In this document: positions 45,981-52,627 of the stretch, one piece after another
How the letters are laid out: each line of letters starts with the position of its first letter
How positions within the stretch are numbered: position 1 is the first letter of the stretch
DNA from: Gammaproteobacteria bacterium
GTDB lineage: Bacteria > Pseudomonadota > Gammaproteobacteria > Acidithiobacillales > Acidithiobacillaceae
DNA length: 64,000 bases
Direction: 5' to 3'
Assembly: GCA_023381645.1 (NCBI GenBank)
Contig: JAMCRJ010000055.1
Coordinates: 1 to 64,000, forward strand
Notes under the pieces: model-generated
Database searches by the model: none
What the model was told of the DNA's origin: nothing
Seen by the model: the letters and a program-made list of their open reading frames with translations, nothing else
Made by a program: the position numbers and the translations under genes

Positions 45981-47840
45981 TCACTTTTTGTCCCCCTTTT
46001 CCTTCTTGACCGTTTGGGCATTGATGTATTCCTGATCCGCCTTGAGCACCTGGTCCAGGCGTTGATAAATGCCGTAGTCCCGTGTGTAAGGACGTGGTCG
46101 CCGGGGGTTTTCCGGAGCAAAGATGCGGGGTGATCCTGCCCATTTCTTGAACCGGCTGGAAAAGTCGATCATCGGGACGATCAAATGGTGCCGGGTTTTC
46201 CCGGACCAGTAGACCACGCACTCACCTTTGCCGAGCTGCTTTAGGTCATCGGGAGACACCCGATACATCTCCTGGTGCCGCGCGCCTTCGCTGGTGCCAG
46301 TTCCGGCTCCGGCGCTGGCCGTGCCCTCGATGTCGGATGAGGATCCAGAAGCAGAGTCCTGAGAGCTCTCCGTCAAGGTGCGCAACACCCCGAGTTTCAT
46401 GCCGATCAGGTCCGCAGCCCATTCGGCGGTTTCCTGGTCACCTTGCTGGAACAGCAGTTTGGTGGCGCAGTTGCCGGCCAACTTCGGAAACAGGGTTAAG
46501 GCGACGGCGTCCAGATTGGCTTTGGTCTGCGGGCTCAGCATCAGGCGCTGGCGCGCGGATCGCGCCTGCTCGAACAACCGGTCCCAATTTTCCGAAAGGA
46601 ACGAGCCGGGTTCGTCACCAAAGAACAATGTGGGCGGATTGGGCCGCAGCCGGACGGGCAATGCCTGGATCCAGGAAACCGCCGTACGGTAGTCGCCGAC
46701 GAACATTTTGGCGAAATCCGCCGCCGTTTCTTCCTTGCCCATGGTGGGCAATGGCAGATAGATCACCTTGTTTTGCATGATGCAGTCGAACAGGTTCACA
46801 TCGGGCCGCGTCGTATTGGCTACCTTGCCGAAGTTCCCGGAACCCATCAGGCCCATGCGGCCGCCGATGCCGCCGAACAGCTCCTTGACCTTGTTCACAT
46901 CAATGATGCTGCCGCCGGAGCCGTTCCGGTTGGCCACCCTGAACCGGTTGATGAAGAGATTGACCACTCGGCCTTCTTCGGTGCCCCGGATGCCGGGCAG
47001 ATTGGGCAGTTTTTCCAGTTCCGTTGGGCTGAGCAAAAGAAGGGAAATATCCGCCGGCGTAAAGGCGTATCCGCCTCGTTGCAACGCGGCGACCAGGGCG
47101 GATACGGCCTGCATGCCGGAGTTCCGGTAAAAGTCCGCGCCGGCGCTGTTCTGCGCTTTGGGCACGGCCGACATGATTCGCGAGGCGATTTCGTCCGGAT
47201 CGCCGATCAAGATCGGGTTGTATTTGGCGCTGAATGAAGGGTCTCCCGGGTGGATCACCACGAGATCATCTTCCCGCCCGCACCACTTCAGCATGTACCA
47301 TAGGGATTCGATATTGGTGGAGTCGATTTTTCCATCGGCGAAAATGACACCACCGCCCTTCTGGATTTGCTGGAACATCATGAGGCTGGCGGCAACCGTT
47401 TTGCCGACGCCCGACATTCCGGTGATGAAGACGTGATCGTTCGGTGGATTGGCCGGGTCGTTACCGGGCCGCGCGTCGCCCAGCGTGGGCAGGTAGTACG
47501 GCAATCCGGTGTCGGTCATGTATCCCAGCAGCAGGGCGTCCTCCAGATACCGGTCTTCATGATTTGCCGAGAGAGCGCCTGGGTGAGATACCAGTTTGTC
47601 ATTGGTCTGCACCCGTCCCTGCTGGTCCCGTGGCAGATAGGCCCGCGCGGAATGCATCCACCGCTTGTGGAAGCGTTCCGCCATGTAGAGCCCAGAGAAT
47701 CCCGCCAGTGCTCCAGTAGCCAGTTTCCAGTCAGCTCCGCCCTGCGTGATGTATGGCCCGCAGGCGGCGATGGCCGCCGCCAAGGCGCTCAGCGCCAGAG
47801 TGTCCTCATGCCCGCCCAGCTTTAGATCTTCCGCACTCAT
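45981..47840 (-). CDS. traD: type IV coupling protein TraD
   Basis: 619 residues. Hydrophobic segments at about 15-30 and 38-53; Walker A GMSGVGKT (141-148); Walker B-type PTLFFGDEPGSF (about 400-411). Motifs VVIHPGDPSFSAKYNPILIG and ADFAKMFVGDYRTAVSWIQAL are typical of TraD/VirD4 ATPases of MobH elements. It links the relaxosome to the type IV secretion channel. The start overlaps the 47837 gene. The C-terminus (TASAGAGTGTSEGARHQEMYRVS) includes a small Gly/Ala linker. Confidence 0.88.
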   Translation of the reverse strand: MSAEDLKLGGHEDTLALSALAAAIAACGPYITQGGADWKLATGALAGFSGLYMAERFHKRWMHSARAYLPRDQQGRVQTNDKLVSHPGALSANHEDRYLEDALLLGYMTDTGLPYYLPTLGDARPGNDPANPPNDHVFITGMSGVGKTVAASLMMFQQIQKGGGVIFADGKIDSTNIESLWYMLKWCGREDDLVVIHPGDPSFSAKYNPILIGDPDEIASRIMSAVPKAQNSAGADFYRNSGMQAVSALVAALQRGGYAFTPADISLLLLSPTELEKLPNLPGIRGTEEGRVVNLFINRFRVANRNGSGGSIIDVNKVKELFGGIGGRMGLMGSGNFGKVANTTRPDVNLFDCIMQNKVIYLPLPTMGKEETAADFAKMFVGDYRTAVSWIQALPVRLRPNPPTLFFGDEPGSFLSENWDRLFEQARSARQRLMLSPQTKANLDAVALTLFPKLAGNCATKLLFQQGDQETAEWAADLIGMKLGVLRTLTESSQDSASGSSSDIEGTASAGAGTGTSEGARHQEMYRVSPDDLKQLGKGECVVYWSGKTRHHLIVPMIDFSSRFKKWAGSPRIFAPENPRRPRPYTRDYGIYQRLDQVLKADQEYINAQTVKKEKGDKK

Positions 47841-48028
47841 GCCGGGGCTTTGACCTCGCGGTTGATCTCGAGTGTTTCCAGCCCCAGGTGTTCGCGCCGG
47901 CTTCGCAGCATTTCGTAGGCGACGTCACTGGCCTTTGCGCTAATCATGCACGCCGCGCGGTCAGCGTTCTGCGCCAAGGCCACCGCCACCTGAATGGCCA
48001 CCTGATCGTAAAATTCGGCCTCGCCCAT
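47837..48028 (-). CDS. small protein at the head of the traD operon
   Basis: 63 residues: MGEAEFYDQVAIQVAVALAQNADRAACMISAKASDVAYEMLRSRREHLGLETLEINREV, mostly helical. First gene of the leftward operon, with its stop overlapping traD. Start behind AGGAGGACGA. Unknown; may be a regulator. Confidence 0.65.
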   Translation of the reverse strand: MGEAEFYDQVAIQVAVALAQNADRAACMISAKASDVAYEMLRSRREHLGLETLEINREVKAPA

Positions 48029-48074
48029 TTCGTCCTCCTGGGTCGTCCAAAAAAGAGAGCTTCCTCTATAGCTA

Positions 48075-48092
48075 ATTAATATACTATATTAA
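48075..48092 (-). promoter_or_regulatory. TAGTATATTAA box, leftward to traD operon
   Basis: On the minus strand this reads ATATAGTATATTAATT, the same box as in front of par and the topoisomerase-like gene. Confidence 0.55.
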
Positions 48093-48116
48093 GGCCATCT
48101 GTCCAACTGGGGATGT

Positions 48117-48127
48117 GTAGTATATTA
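48117..48127 (+). promoter_or_regulatory. TAGTATATTA box, rightward
   Basis: TATATT at 48121-48126 directly abuts the first ATG at 48127, so if this is the -10 the message begins inside the annotated start and the true start may be the ATG at 48142. Confidence 0.5.
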
Positions 48128-49194
48128 TGAGCGATGAAAGCATGAAGGATACCCTACCACCGAAGAGGAAGAAGCCCGTGCGCCGTGTTTACCGCTATCG
48201 CGCCTATCTGGACCCATCACAAGAACCGGAAGCGCGCGCCGCCGCCATGAAGGTGATGGATATTTATCTCCAATCCTGTCAAACCCCCGATGTTCAGGAA
48301 GCGCGCAAGTCCGTCAATCAGGATTTGCGTTATCTCTGGACCCCTACCCGGCAAATGGTGGGATCATGGACCAAGGGAGTCTACCGGCGCAAATCCTACA
48401 AAGCCGGCGGTGAGCAGGAAAAGCCCCGCTTTCGCAAGCGCCCATGGCGCAGTGGGATATTGGGCGGCTTCTTTTTGACGACTCCGAAAGAAATCCCCTG
48501 GGAAGAAATTCTGGAACGTGATGAGAAATATCGCGCCCAGGTCAAAATCATCGAAGACGGCCCCCATCCGGTCGCGGAAATGGTGATGCCTTTATACTCG
48601 GACAAGGATAAGCCCCGACTGCGGTTCCGGTTCATCCTGCACCGCCCGATCCCGAAAGAAGGACTGCTGCAGCGTTGTTATCTGATCTGCACCCCGCGCG
48701 TGGTGAATGGAAAAATACTAGGCTACACTTGGTACTTCGGAATATCGGTACGCCTGCCGGACCCTGATCTGCGTGTGGTCAAGCGTACCGGGATCCTCAC
48801 TCCGTACTGGAAACTGGAGCCCAACGGCAGTCTGCTGGTGGCAAGCCTGAAGATCGTCCATCAAAACGGCAAGACGGAAACCCGCGCTTATCATCTGCCG
48901 CCCGGGGCGATTCGCCGTGGTCGGCGCGCTTATGGGCTATCCATTGCTGGGCAGGATAATGTGGTGTATCGCAAATTCAACCGCTGGCGGGCGGACATCT
49001 ACCGGAAAATCGCCGTAGACATTTTTCAACGTGTGGACTTTTTACGCGTTAAGCCTATTCAGACCGGGGTAAAGGTTCCAGGAACCAACCCCAGGCATCG
49101 CCGTTATGCGAGCTTGTCGATACTCTACCAGTTCTTGCGCTATCGCGCGGGAAGGATTGGCGCGGCACTGGAGATCGTGAAACCCGATGTCTGA
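48127..49194 (+). CDS. Cas12/TnpB-like protein lacking RuvC catalytic residues
   Basis: 355 residues. RRVYRYRAYLDPSQEPEA (19-36) matches the opening strand of TnpB and small Cas12 proteins; EKPRFRKRPWRSGILGGFF (98-116) matches their PRFRKK block; NGKILGYTWYFGISVRLPDPD (194-214) is the wedge-domain strand before RuvC; TGILTPYWKLEPNGSLLVASL (221-241) aligns with the GIDLGWRxLPDGSLRVA type RuvC-I of compact Cas12s but has no Asp; DIYRKIAVDIFQRVDFLRVKP (290-310) corresponds to RuvC-II without its Glu; YASLSILYQFLRYRAGRIGAALEIVKP fits the approach to the zinc finger, where the protein stops. RuvC-III is missing. It may be an RNA-guided DNA-binding repressor rather than a nuclease. No CRISPR array is seen nearby. 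Homology is by eye. Confidence 0.6.
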   Translation: MSDESMKDTLPPKRKKPVRRVYRYRAYLDPSQEPEARAAAMKVMDIYLQSCQTPDVQEARKSVNQDLRYLWTPTRQMVGSWTKGVYRRKSYKAGGEQEKPRFRKRPWRSGILGGFFLTTPKEIPWEEILERDEKYRAQVKIIEDGPHPVAEMVMPLYSDKDKPRLRFRFILHRPIPKEGLLQRCYLICTPRVVNGKILGYTWYFGISVRLPDPDLRVVKRTGILTPYWKLEPNGSLLVASLKIVHQNGKTETRAYHLPPGAIRRGRRAYGLSIAGQDNVVYRKFNRWRADIYRKIAVDIFQRVDFLRVKPIQTGVKVPGTNPRHRRYASLSILYQFLRYRAGRIGAALEIVKPDV

Positions 49195-49402
49195 CTGGCG
49201 AAAATGGGTCTCCGTAGGGCAACGCTGGGTATCAAATGCCGCGCCGAGCGGACAGTCGGATCCCTGGTCGGATCCGGTTCGGATGCCTGTTCCAAAATCC
49301 GTCCGCCCTTTGTACATCAGAGGTTGGGAAAGCCTGGGTATCGGACTGGGATTGGGATTGTTCGCCCTGACGTTGGGCTATCTGGTCCTGTTCGGGTTCT
49401 GA
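49187..49402 (+). CDS. small membrane-anchored protein, 71 aa
   Basis: MSDWRKWVSVGQRWVSNAAPSGQSDPWSDPVRM, then a C-terminal hydrophobic segment (LGIGLGLGLFALTLGYLVLFGF, about 50-71). It overlaps the Cas12-like gene by eight bases, so the two may be co-translated. Unknown. Confidence 0.55.
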   Translation: MSDWRKWVSVGQRWVSNAAPSGQSDPWSDPVRMPVPKSVRPLYIRGWESLGIGLGLGLFALTLGYLVLFGF

Positions 49403-49409
49403 TCTGCGT

Positions 49410-49523
49410 TTAGCGATCGACGGCAAAGAATCCGATCCCCGCAGTCGCCAAGGAAACAGGGATCAGAAAGGCCACCAATGGCCAGCAATCGACATCGAAG
49501 GCCAGCATCATGCCGTACAGCAT
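49410..49523 (-). CDS. possible small membrane protein, start uncertain
   Basis: The frame reads MLYGMMLAFDVDCWPLVAFLIPVSLATAGIGFFAVDR, two hydrophobic halves. It may begin further upstream (to about 49600), and has no clear ribosome site; a 9-base inverted repeat (49521-49539, CATCGCCAC/GTGGCGATG) lies at its start. Downstream of 49571 in the same direction. Confidence 0.45.
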   Translation of the reverse strand: MLYGMMLAFDVDCWPLVAFLIPVSLATAGIGFFAVDR

Positions 49524-49570
49524 CGCCACAGTGGCGATGCTGCCGACGATGCGTTGTGGAATCGGCGTGA

Positions 49571-49738
49571 TTAGGGTTTCGCCTTGGCTGCAACGGGCGC
49601 CGGATGGCTCGCCGGTGCTTTTGCAGGTGTGAAGTGAGTGGCGGCCAACAACGCCAGGGTGAGCGCGATAAAGGTAGCAGCCCCGATCAGGGCCAGTCGC
49701 TTGGGTGAATCCGTCAACTTGTGAACTTTCCATTCCAT
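49571..49738 (-). CDS. 55-residue single-span membrane protein
   Basis: MEWKVHKLTDSPKRLALIGAATFIALTLALLAATHF has a basic start and one hydrophobic helix (about 16-34), followed by a Pro/Ala tail (TPAKAPASHPAPVAAKAKP). The ATG at 49738 has AAGGAGATACATC upstream. It is near, but not obviously part of, the transfer operon. Confidence 0.62.
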   Translation of the reverse strand: MEWKVHKLTDSPKRLALIGAATFIALTLALLAATHFTPAKAPASHPAPVAAKAKP

Positions 49739-49749
49739 GATGTATCTCC

Positions 49750-49965
49750 TTATATTAGCATGGACTGGGCGACCAGTTCGCCCAGATCCGTAGCAATGGC
49801 CTGCGCCATTTGGTAATCATCCAAAATGCACCGAAGCCGTTCGATGCTTTCCGGACTGCCGGAGACGAGAATGCCTTCCGGTCCAGCTTCCGTAGGGAAT
49901 GCCAGCACCTCTTCCCCGCGACATTCTGCCGCCGCGCGGAATGCATTTCTTCTCGAAACCGTCAT
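49750..49965 (-). CDS. small protein, 71 aa
   Basis: MTVSRRNAFRAAAECRGEEVLAFPTEAGPEGILVSGSPESIERLRCILDDYQMAQAIATDLGELVAQSMLI; strand-helix layout with an acidic C-terminal helix. First of three leftward genes in this small block, divergent from 50061. Unknown. Confidence 0.6.
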   Translation of the reverse strand: MTVSRRNAFRAAAECRGEEVLAFPTEAGPEGILVSGSPESIERLRCILDDYQMAQAIATDLGELVAQSMLI

Positions 49966-49993
49966 TTTTCCCGTATCTCCCTAGCAAACTTGC

Positions 49994-50024
49994 TTGACGA
50001 GCCAAAGTAAGATAGTATATTTAA
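49994..50024 (+). promoter_or_regulatory. sigma70-like promoter of the 50061 operon
   Basis: TTGACG (49994-49999), 16 bases, TATATT (50016-50021) inside GATAGTATATTTAAC. This is the clearest of the TAGTATATTAA-type promoters and shows that the box includes the -10 hexamer. Confidence 0.65.
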
Positions 50025-50060
50025 CACATCGTAGCAAGTAAACACCACAAGGAGGGCAAA

Positions 50061-50585
50061 ATGCCGGAATCTACTGTAACCAGGGTCAAGCGTCCCATTG
50101 AGGAGCGCATTGCGGAAGTCGAGGGACGTCTTGACGCCCTGGACGCGAAGCGCAAAGCAATGATTATGCGGCGGGATGATCTCAAGGCTCAAAAAGAAGG
50201 GAGAACGGTTATGGGGACCAAGGAAGAACGCCAGGCGTTTGTGCGCGCTTTTGACAAAAACCGTGGCTTCGGCCTGACCTATGCCCAGGCGCTGGCCGTA
50301 TTGGACCAGTATTACCGGGAAGAGATCGAGGGTCGCGAAGGGATTCTGGCCTTTATGCCGGGCGAATTAGACGATTTCCAGGTGCGCGGGCAGGAAATCC
50401 TTGCTCCCTTCCTTCCTCACCGCCAGGAAACCACCGACGAAGGCCGCGCGTTGGCGGACTCCGGTACGCCCTTGATCGCCACGGGCGGAAACGAGGCGCC
50501 GACGTTTCCGGATGACGATGTTCCGCCCTTTCCTGTCGATCCCGCCGACCCTGGGTTTACGGAAATCCCAGAGGACGGGTTTTGA
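50061..50585 (+). CDS. unrecognised coiled-coil protein, 174 aa
   Basis: MPESTVTRVKRPIEERIAEVEGRLDALDAKRKAMIMRRDDLKAQKEG is a heptad-type helix (about 10-46), followed by EERQAFVRAFDKNRGFGLTYAQALAVLDQYYREE and an acidic, proline-rich tail (FPDDDVPPFPVDPADPGFTEIPEDGF). The tail is reminiscent of SSB-type acidic tips. GGAGG precedes the start. First gene of a long plus-strand operon. Confidence 0.6.
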   Translation: MPESTVTRVKRPIEERIAEVEGRLDALDAKRKAMIMRRDDLKAQKEGRTVMGTKEERQAFVRAFDKNRGFGLTYAQALAVLDQYYREEIEGREGILAFMPGELDDFQVRGQEILAPFLPHRQETTDEGRALADSGTPLIATGGNEAPTFPDDDVPPFPVDPADPGFTEIPEDGF

Positions 50586-50589
50586 CGTC

Positions 50590-50874
50590 ATGGAACCGGA
50601 AACCATCGGCGCCCTGATTCACCCGGTTAGCGGAGCAAGAACGCCGGTGTTGGCGCTGTTGAGCGGCGACCAGATTCGTGCGCGTGGAAAATGCGTTGAT
50701 TTTGACACCCATCTTCGAAGTGCGGTTCGTGGTGGGTACACGCTGGAATCCAATGACCATGATCTTTTGGGCGCATGGGAAAAGCAGCGTCAAGCCGTAG
50801 ATGCTGAACATTCCAGGATTCAGCAGGAATTACAGGAATTGGCGGATCTGCATCCGGAAGGATTGAAAAAGTGA
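50590..50874 (+). CDS. unrecognised small protein, 94 aa
   Basis: MEPETIGALIHPVSGARTPVLALLSGDQIRARGKCVDFDTHLRSAVRGGYTLESNDHDLLGAWEKQRQAVDAEHSRIQQELQELADLHPEGLKK. Strand-rich first half, helical second half. It overlaps the next start by four bases. Unknown. Confidence 0.6.
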   Translation: MEPETIGALIHPVSGARTPVLALLSGDQIRARGKCVDFDTHLRSAVRGGYTLESNDHDLLGAWEKQRQAVDAEHSRIQQELQELADLHPEGLKK

Positions 50875-51185
50875 GCGATTTGCCTTCCGACATACTGGAT
50901 ATCGCCGCCGGCCTTGCGGAGCGGGAGCGGGCCTGGCGAGTTTCGGTGGCGCGGCAAGCCATGCAGGCCAGCGAAAAACCAGACGAGGACGTGTCGGGCA
51001 ACCGATATTGCCTCGACTGTGCCGACGTGATCCCGCCAGAACGAGTTCAGGCAGTACAAGCGGTGCGTTGTGTCGTGTGCGCCGGCATCCGCGAGAAAAA
51101 AGCGGGCATCTGTCGGCAAAGGGGCGGAATCCGCCAATATCTGACCGGGGATGATCCGGTTCAACAAGGAGGTTGTTATGAGTGA
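50871..51185 (+). CDS. DksA/TraR-like zinc-finger protein
   Basis: 104 residues from a GTG at 50871 overlapping the previous stop. RYCLDCADVIPPERVQAVQAVRCVVCAGIREKK (about 45-77) is the C4 zinc finger of DksA/TraR (CxxC-17-CxxC). The N-terminal helix is shorter than in DksA, as in plasmid TraR, which modulates RNA polymerase without ppGpp. Confidence 0.75.
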   Translation: MSDLPSDILDIAAGLAERERAWRVSVARQAMQASEKPDEDVSGNRYCLDCADVIPPERVQAVQAVRCVVCAGIREKKAGICRQRGGIRQYLTGDDPVQQGGCYE

Positions 51186-51453
51186 AGTCAGTGGGAAAAA
51201 GGATCTGGCCAAAAGTTTGGTGGACGCGGGCCTGGCGCCAACGGTCCGCAAGGCGGAGGACATCGTGCAGCATCTGGTGGAATCCATTGTGGAACTGGTA
51301 TCGGAAGGCCACAAGGTCCGTATTCAACAGTTTGGCACTTTCCAGCAGATACATCGTGCCGCCCGCATGGGACGCAATCCGCAAACGGGCGCCGAGTTGG
51401 AAATACCCGAGCGCAAGGTGCTGACGTTCAAAGCCAGCAAGTCGGCCGCGTAA
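51178..51453 (+). CDS. HU/IHF-family DNA-binding protein
   Basis: 91 residues. MSEVSGKKDLAKSLVDAGLAPTVRKAEDIVQHLVESIVELVSEGHKVRIQQFGTF is the helical body and first strand; ARMGRNPQTGAELEIPERKVLTFKASK carries the conserved GRNPxTG...I arm. It bends DNA and may help recombination or transfer. It overlaps the DksA-like gene; GGAGG lies before the start. Confidence 0.88.
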   Translation: MSEVSGKKDLAKSLVDAGLAPTVRKAEDIVQHLVESIVELVSEGHKVRIQQFGTFQQIHRAARMGRNPQTGAELEIPERKVLTFKASKSAA

Positions 51454-51493
51454 GGCTCAAGGCCGGGGCAACCCGGCTCAACAGGGGGCCAGA

Positions 51494-51631
51494 ATGGACA
51501 GTGAACTGGAAAAGATGCTGATGGACGAGCACCGCCGGCGCGAGGCGCGCAAACGGCGCTATGCCCTATTTGAACGGGTGCAGGCCTCCGGCCTGGTGAG
51601 GCAGGAATCATGTACGAAAAACCAAAAATAG
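51494..51631 (+). CDS. 45-residue basic protein
   Basis: MDSELEKMLMDEHRRREARKRRYALFERVQASGLVRQESCTKNQK is a single, highly charged helix. The stop overlaps the next start by 22 bases. GGGGG-AGA lies upstream. Probable small DNA- or RNA-binding helix, function unknown. Confidence 0.45.
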   Translation: MDSELEKMLMDEHRRREARKRRYALFERVQASGLVRQESCTKNQK

Positions 51632-52224
51632 CGGTGGATGTAGACGGAATTTTCACGGATTTCGATGCGCACTGGCAGCAATGCGCCGAGTGGGTGCTGG
51701 GCCGAAGCGTCCCACGGGCCAGTGAAGCGCATAGCTTGCGGGAGCGGTACGGATTAAATCTGCTGGAATATAACCAGGTATGGCGGGCATATCACGCGGA
51801 TGAATGGCATCGCCTTCCGGTGTACCCACATGCGGCAGACCTGATCCGCGCACTAGAAGACCTGGGTGGTGAGGTATGGGCGGTGACCAGTGTGGATCCC
51901 CGACACCAGATAGCGCGGGAGCATTCGCTGATGGGCTTAGTTCAGCCAAGACGAATTGTCTGCGTTGGCGAGATGGGCCGGGAATGCGTCACGCCCTTCG
52001 CAGCCAAAGCGTCGGTGTTGCGGCGCCTTGGCGCGGTGGCCTTTTTGGATGACCACCCGGCCAATGTCAACGCGGCCATCGGGGTGACGGATTTGGCCGT
52101 CTTGCTGGATCGCGGTTATCAGGGGTTGGAGGCACCGGAATACGGTGCGACGGTCATTGATGACATCATGGATTTCCCAGTGCTGGTGGGCACCTTTCTG
52201 CACCGCACGCGAGGCGCTGCCTGA
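51610..52224 (+). CDS. HAD-superfamily hydrolase-like protein
   Basis: 204 residues. DVDGIFTDFDAHW (9-21) is HAD motif I (DxDGxxxD), TSVDP (about 95) fits motif II and AFLDDHPANVNAA (about 142-154) fits motif IV. The layout resembles 5'(3')-deoxyribonucleotidase-like HADs common on phages. The start follows AGGAATC. It overlaps the next gene by one base. Confidence 0.72.
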   Translation: MYEKPKIAVDVDGIFTDFDAHWQQCAEWVLGRSVPRASEAHSLRERYGLNLLEYNQVWRAYHADEWHRLPVYPHAADLIRALEDLGGEVWAVTSVDPRHQIAREHSLMGLVQPRRIVCVGEMGRECVTPFAAKASVLRRLGAVAFLDDHPANVNAAIGVTDLAVLLDRGYQGLEAPEYGATVIDDIMDFPVLVGTFLHRTRGAA

Positions 52225-52448
52225 TGCGCACTGTCGGCCAATGGGCAGCGGCCGGGTTGGTCAGACAAACCGGCGAGCGCTCAATGCTGGAATGGCGGCT
52301 GAGGTATTGGCGAAGCCTGCTGGATCCAAAGCTGCGCCAGTTGCCGGACCCGATCTTGCGGAATCAGATGGAAGAGATACAAGCGGCGCTTCGAGATGCT
52401 TTGCATCTGTTGAGCAGCAAAACCGTTAACGAAAGCATGGGAGATTAA
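52224..52448 (+). CDS. unrecognised small helical protein, 74 aa
   Basis: MRTVGQWAAAGLVRQTGERSMLEWRLRYWRSLLDPKLRQLPDPILRNQMEEIQAALRDALHLLSSKTVNESMGD, mostly helical and Arg-rich. One-base overlap with the HAD gene. Unknown. Confidence 0.55.
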   Translation: MRTVGQWAAAGLVRQTGERSMLEWRLRYWRSLLDPKLRQLPDPILRNQMEEIQAALRDALHLLSSKTVNESMGD

Positions 52449-52453
52449 AAACG

Positions 52454-52627
52454 ATGAACTCAGCATCCCTCATTTTGCGGGCCCGCGCCTATGTGCGCTC
52501 AGTTCCTGGATATGCGAAGCGCGGCGATTTGCGGCGCCTGGAACGATTGGCGGATCGGCTGGAAAAGATCCTCACCGAACAGCGGAGATTGTCCCACTGC
52601 AATGGGCTAATGCGGGCGTCATCATGA
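52454..52627 (+). CDS. unrecognised small helical protein, 57 aa
   Basis: MNSASLILRARAYVRSVPGYAKRGDLRRLERLADRLEKILTEQRRLSHCNGLMRASS; two basic helices. Its stop overlaps the methyltransferase start (ATGA), so the two are coupled. Possibly a small control or specificity partner of the methyltransferase, but this is only position. Confidence 0.52.
   Translation: MNSASLILRARAYVRSVPGYAKRGDLRRLERLADRLEKILTEQRRLSHCNGLMRASS

Noticed and set aside
44878..46221. 447-residue minus-strand frame through the traD 3' end
   Set aside because: It overlaps traD and the 45480 gene, both with better features. Only its last 193 codons look like a gene.
48029..48126. oriT in the divergent gap left of the Cas12-like gene
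   Set aside because: The region holds promoters but I see no inverted repeat with a nick-like site; the oriT of MobH elements has no simple consensus, so I make no call.
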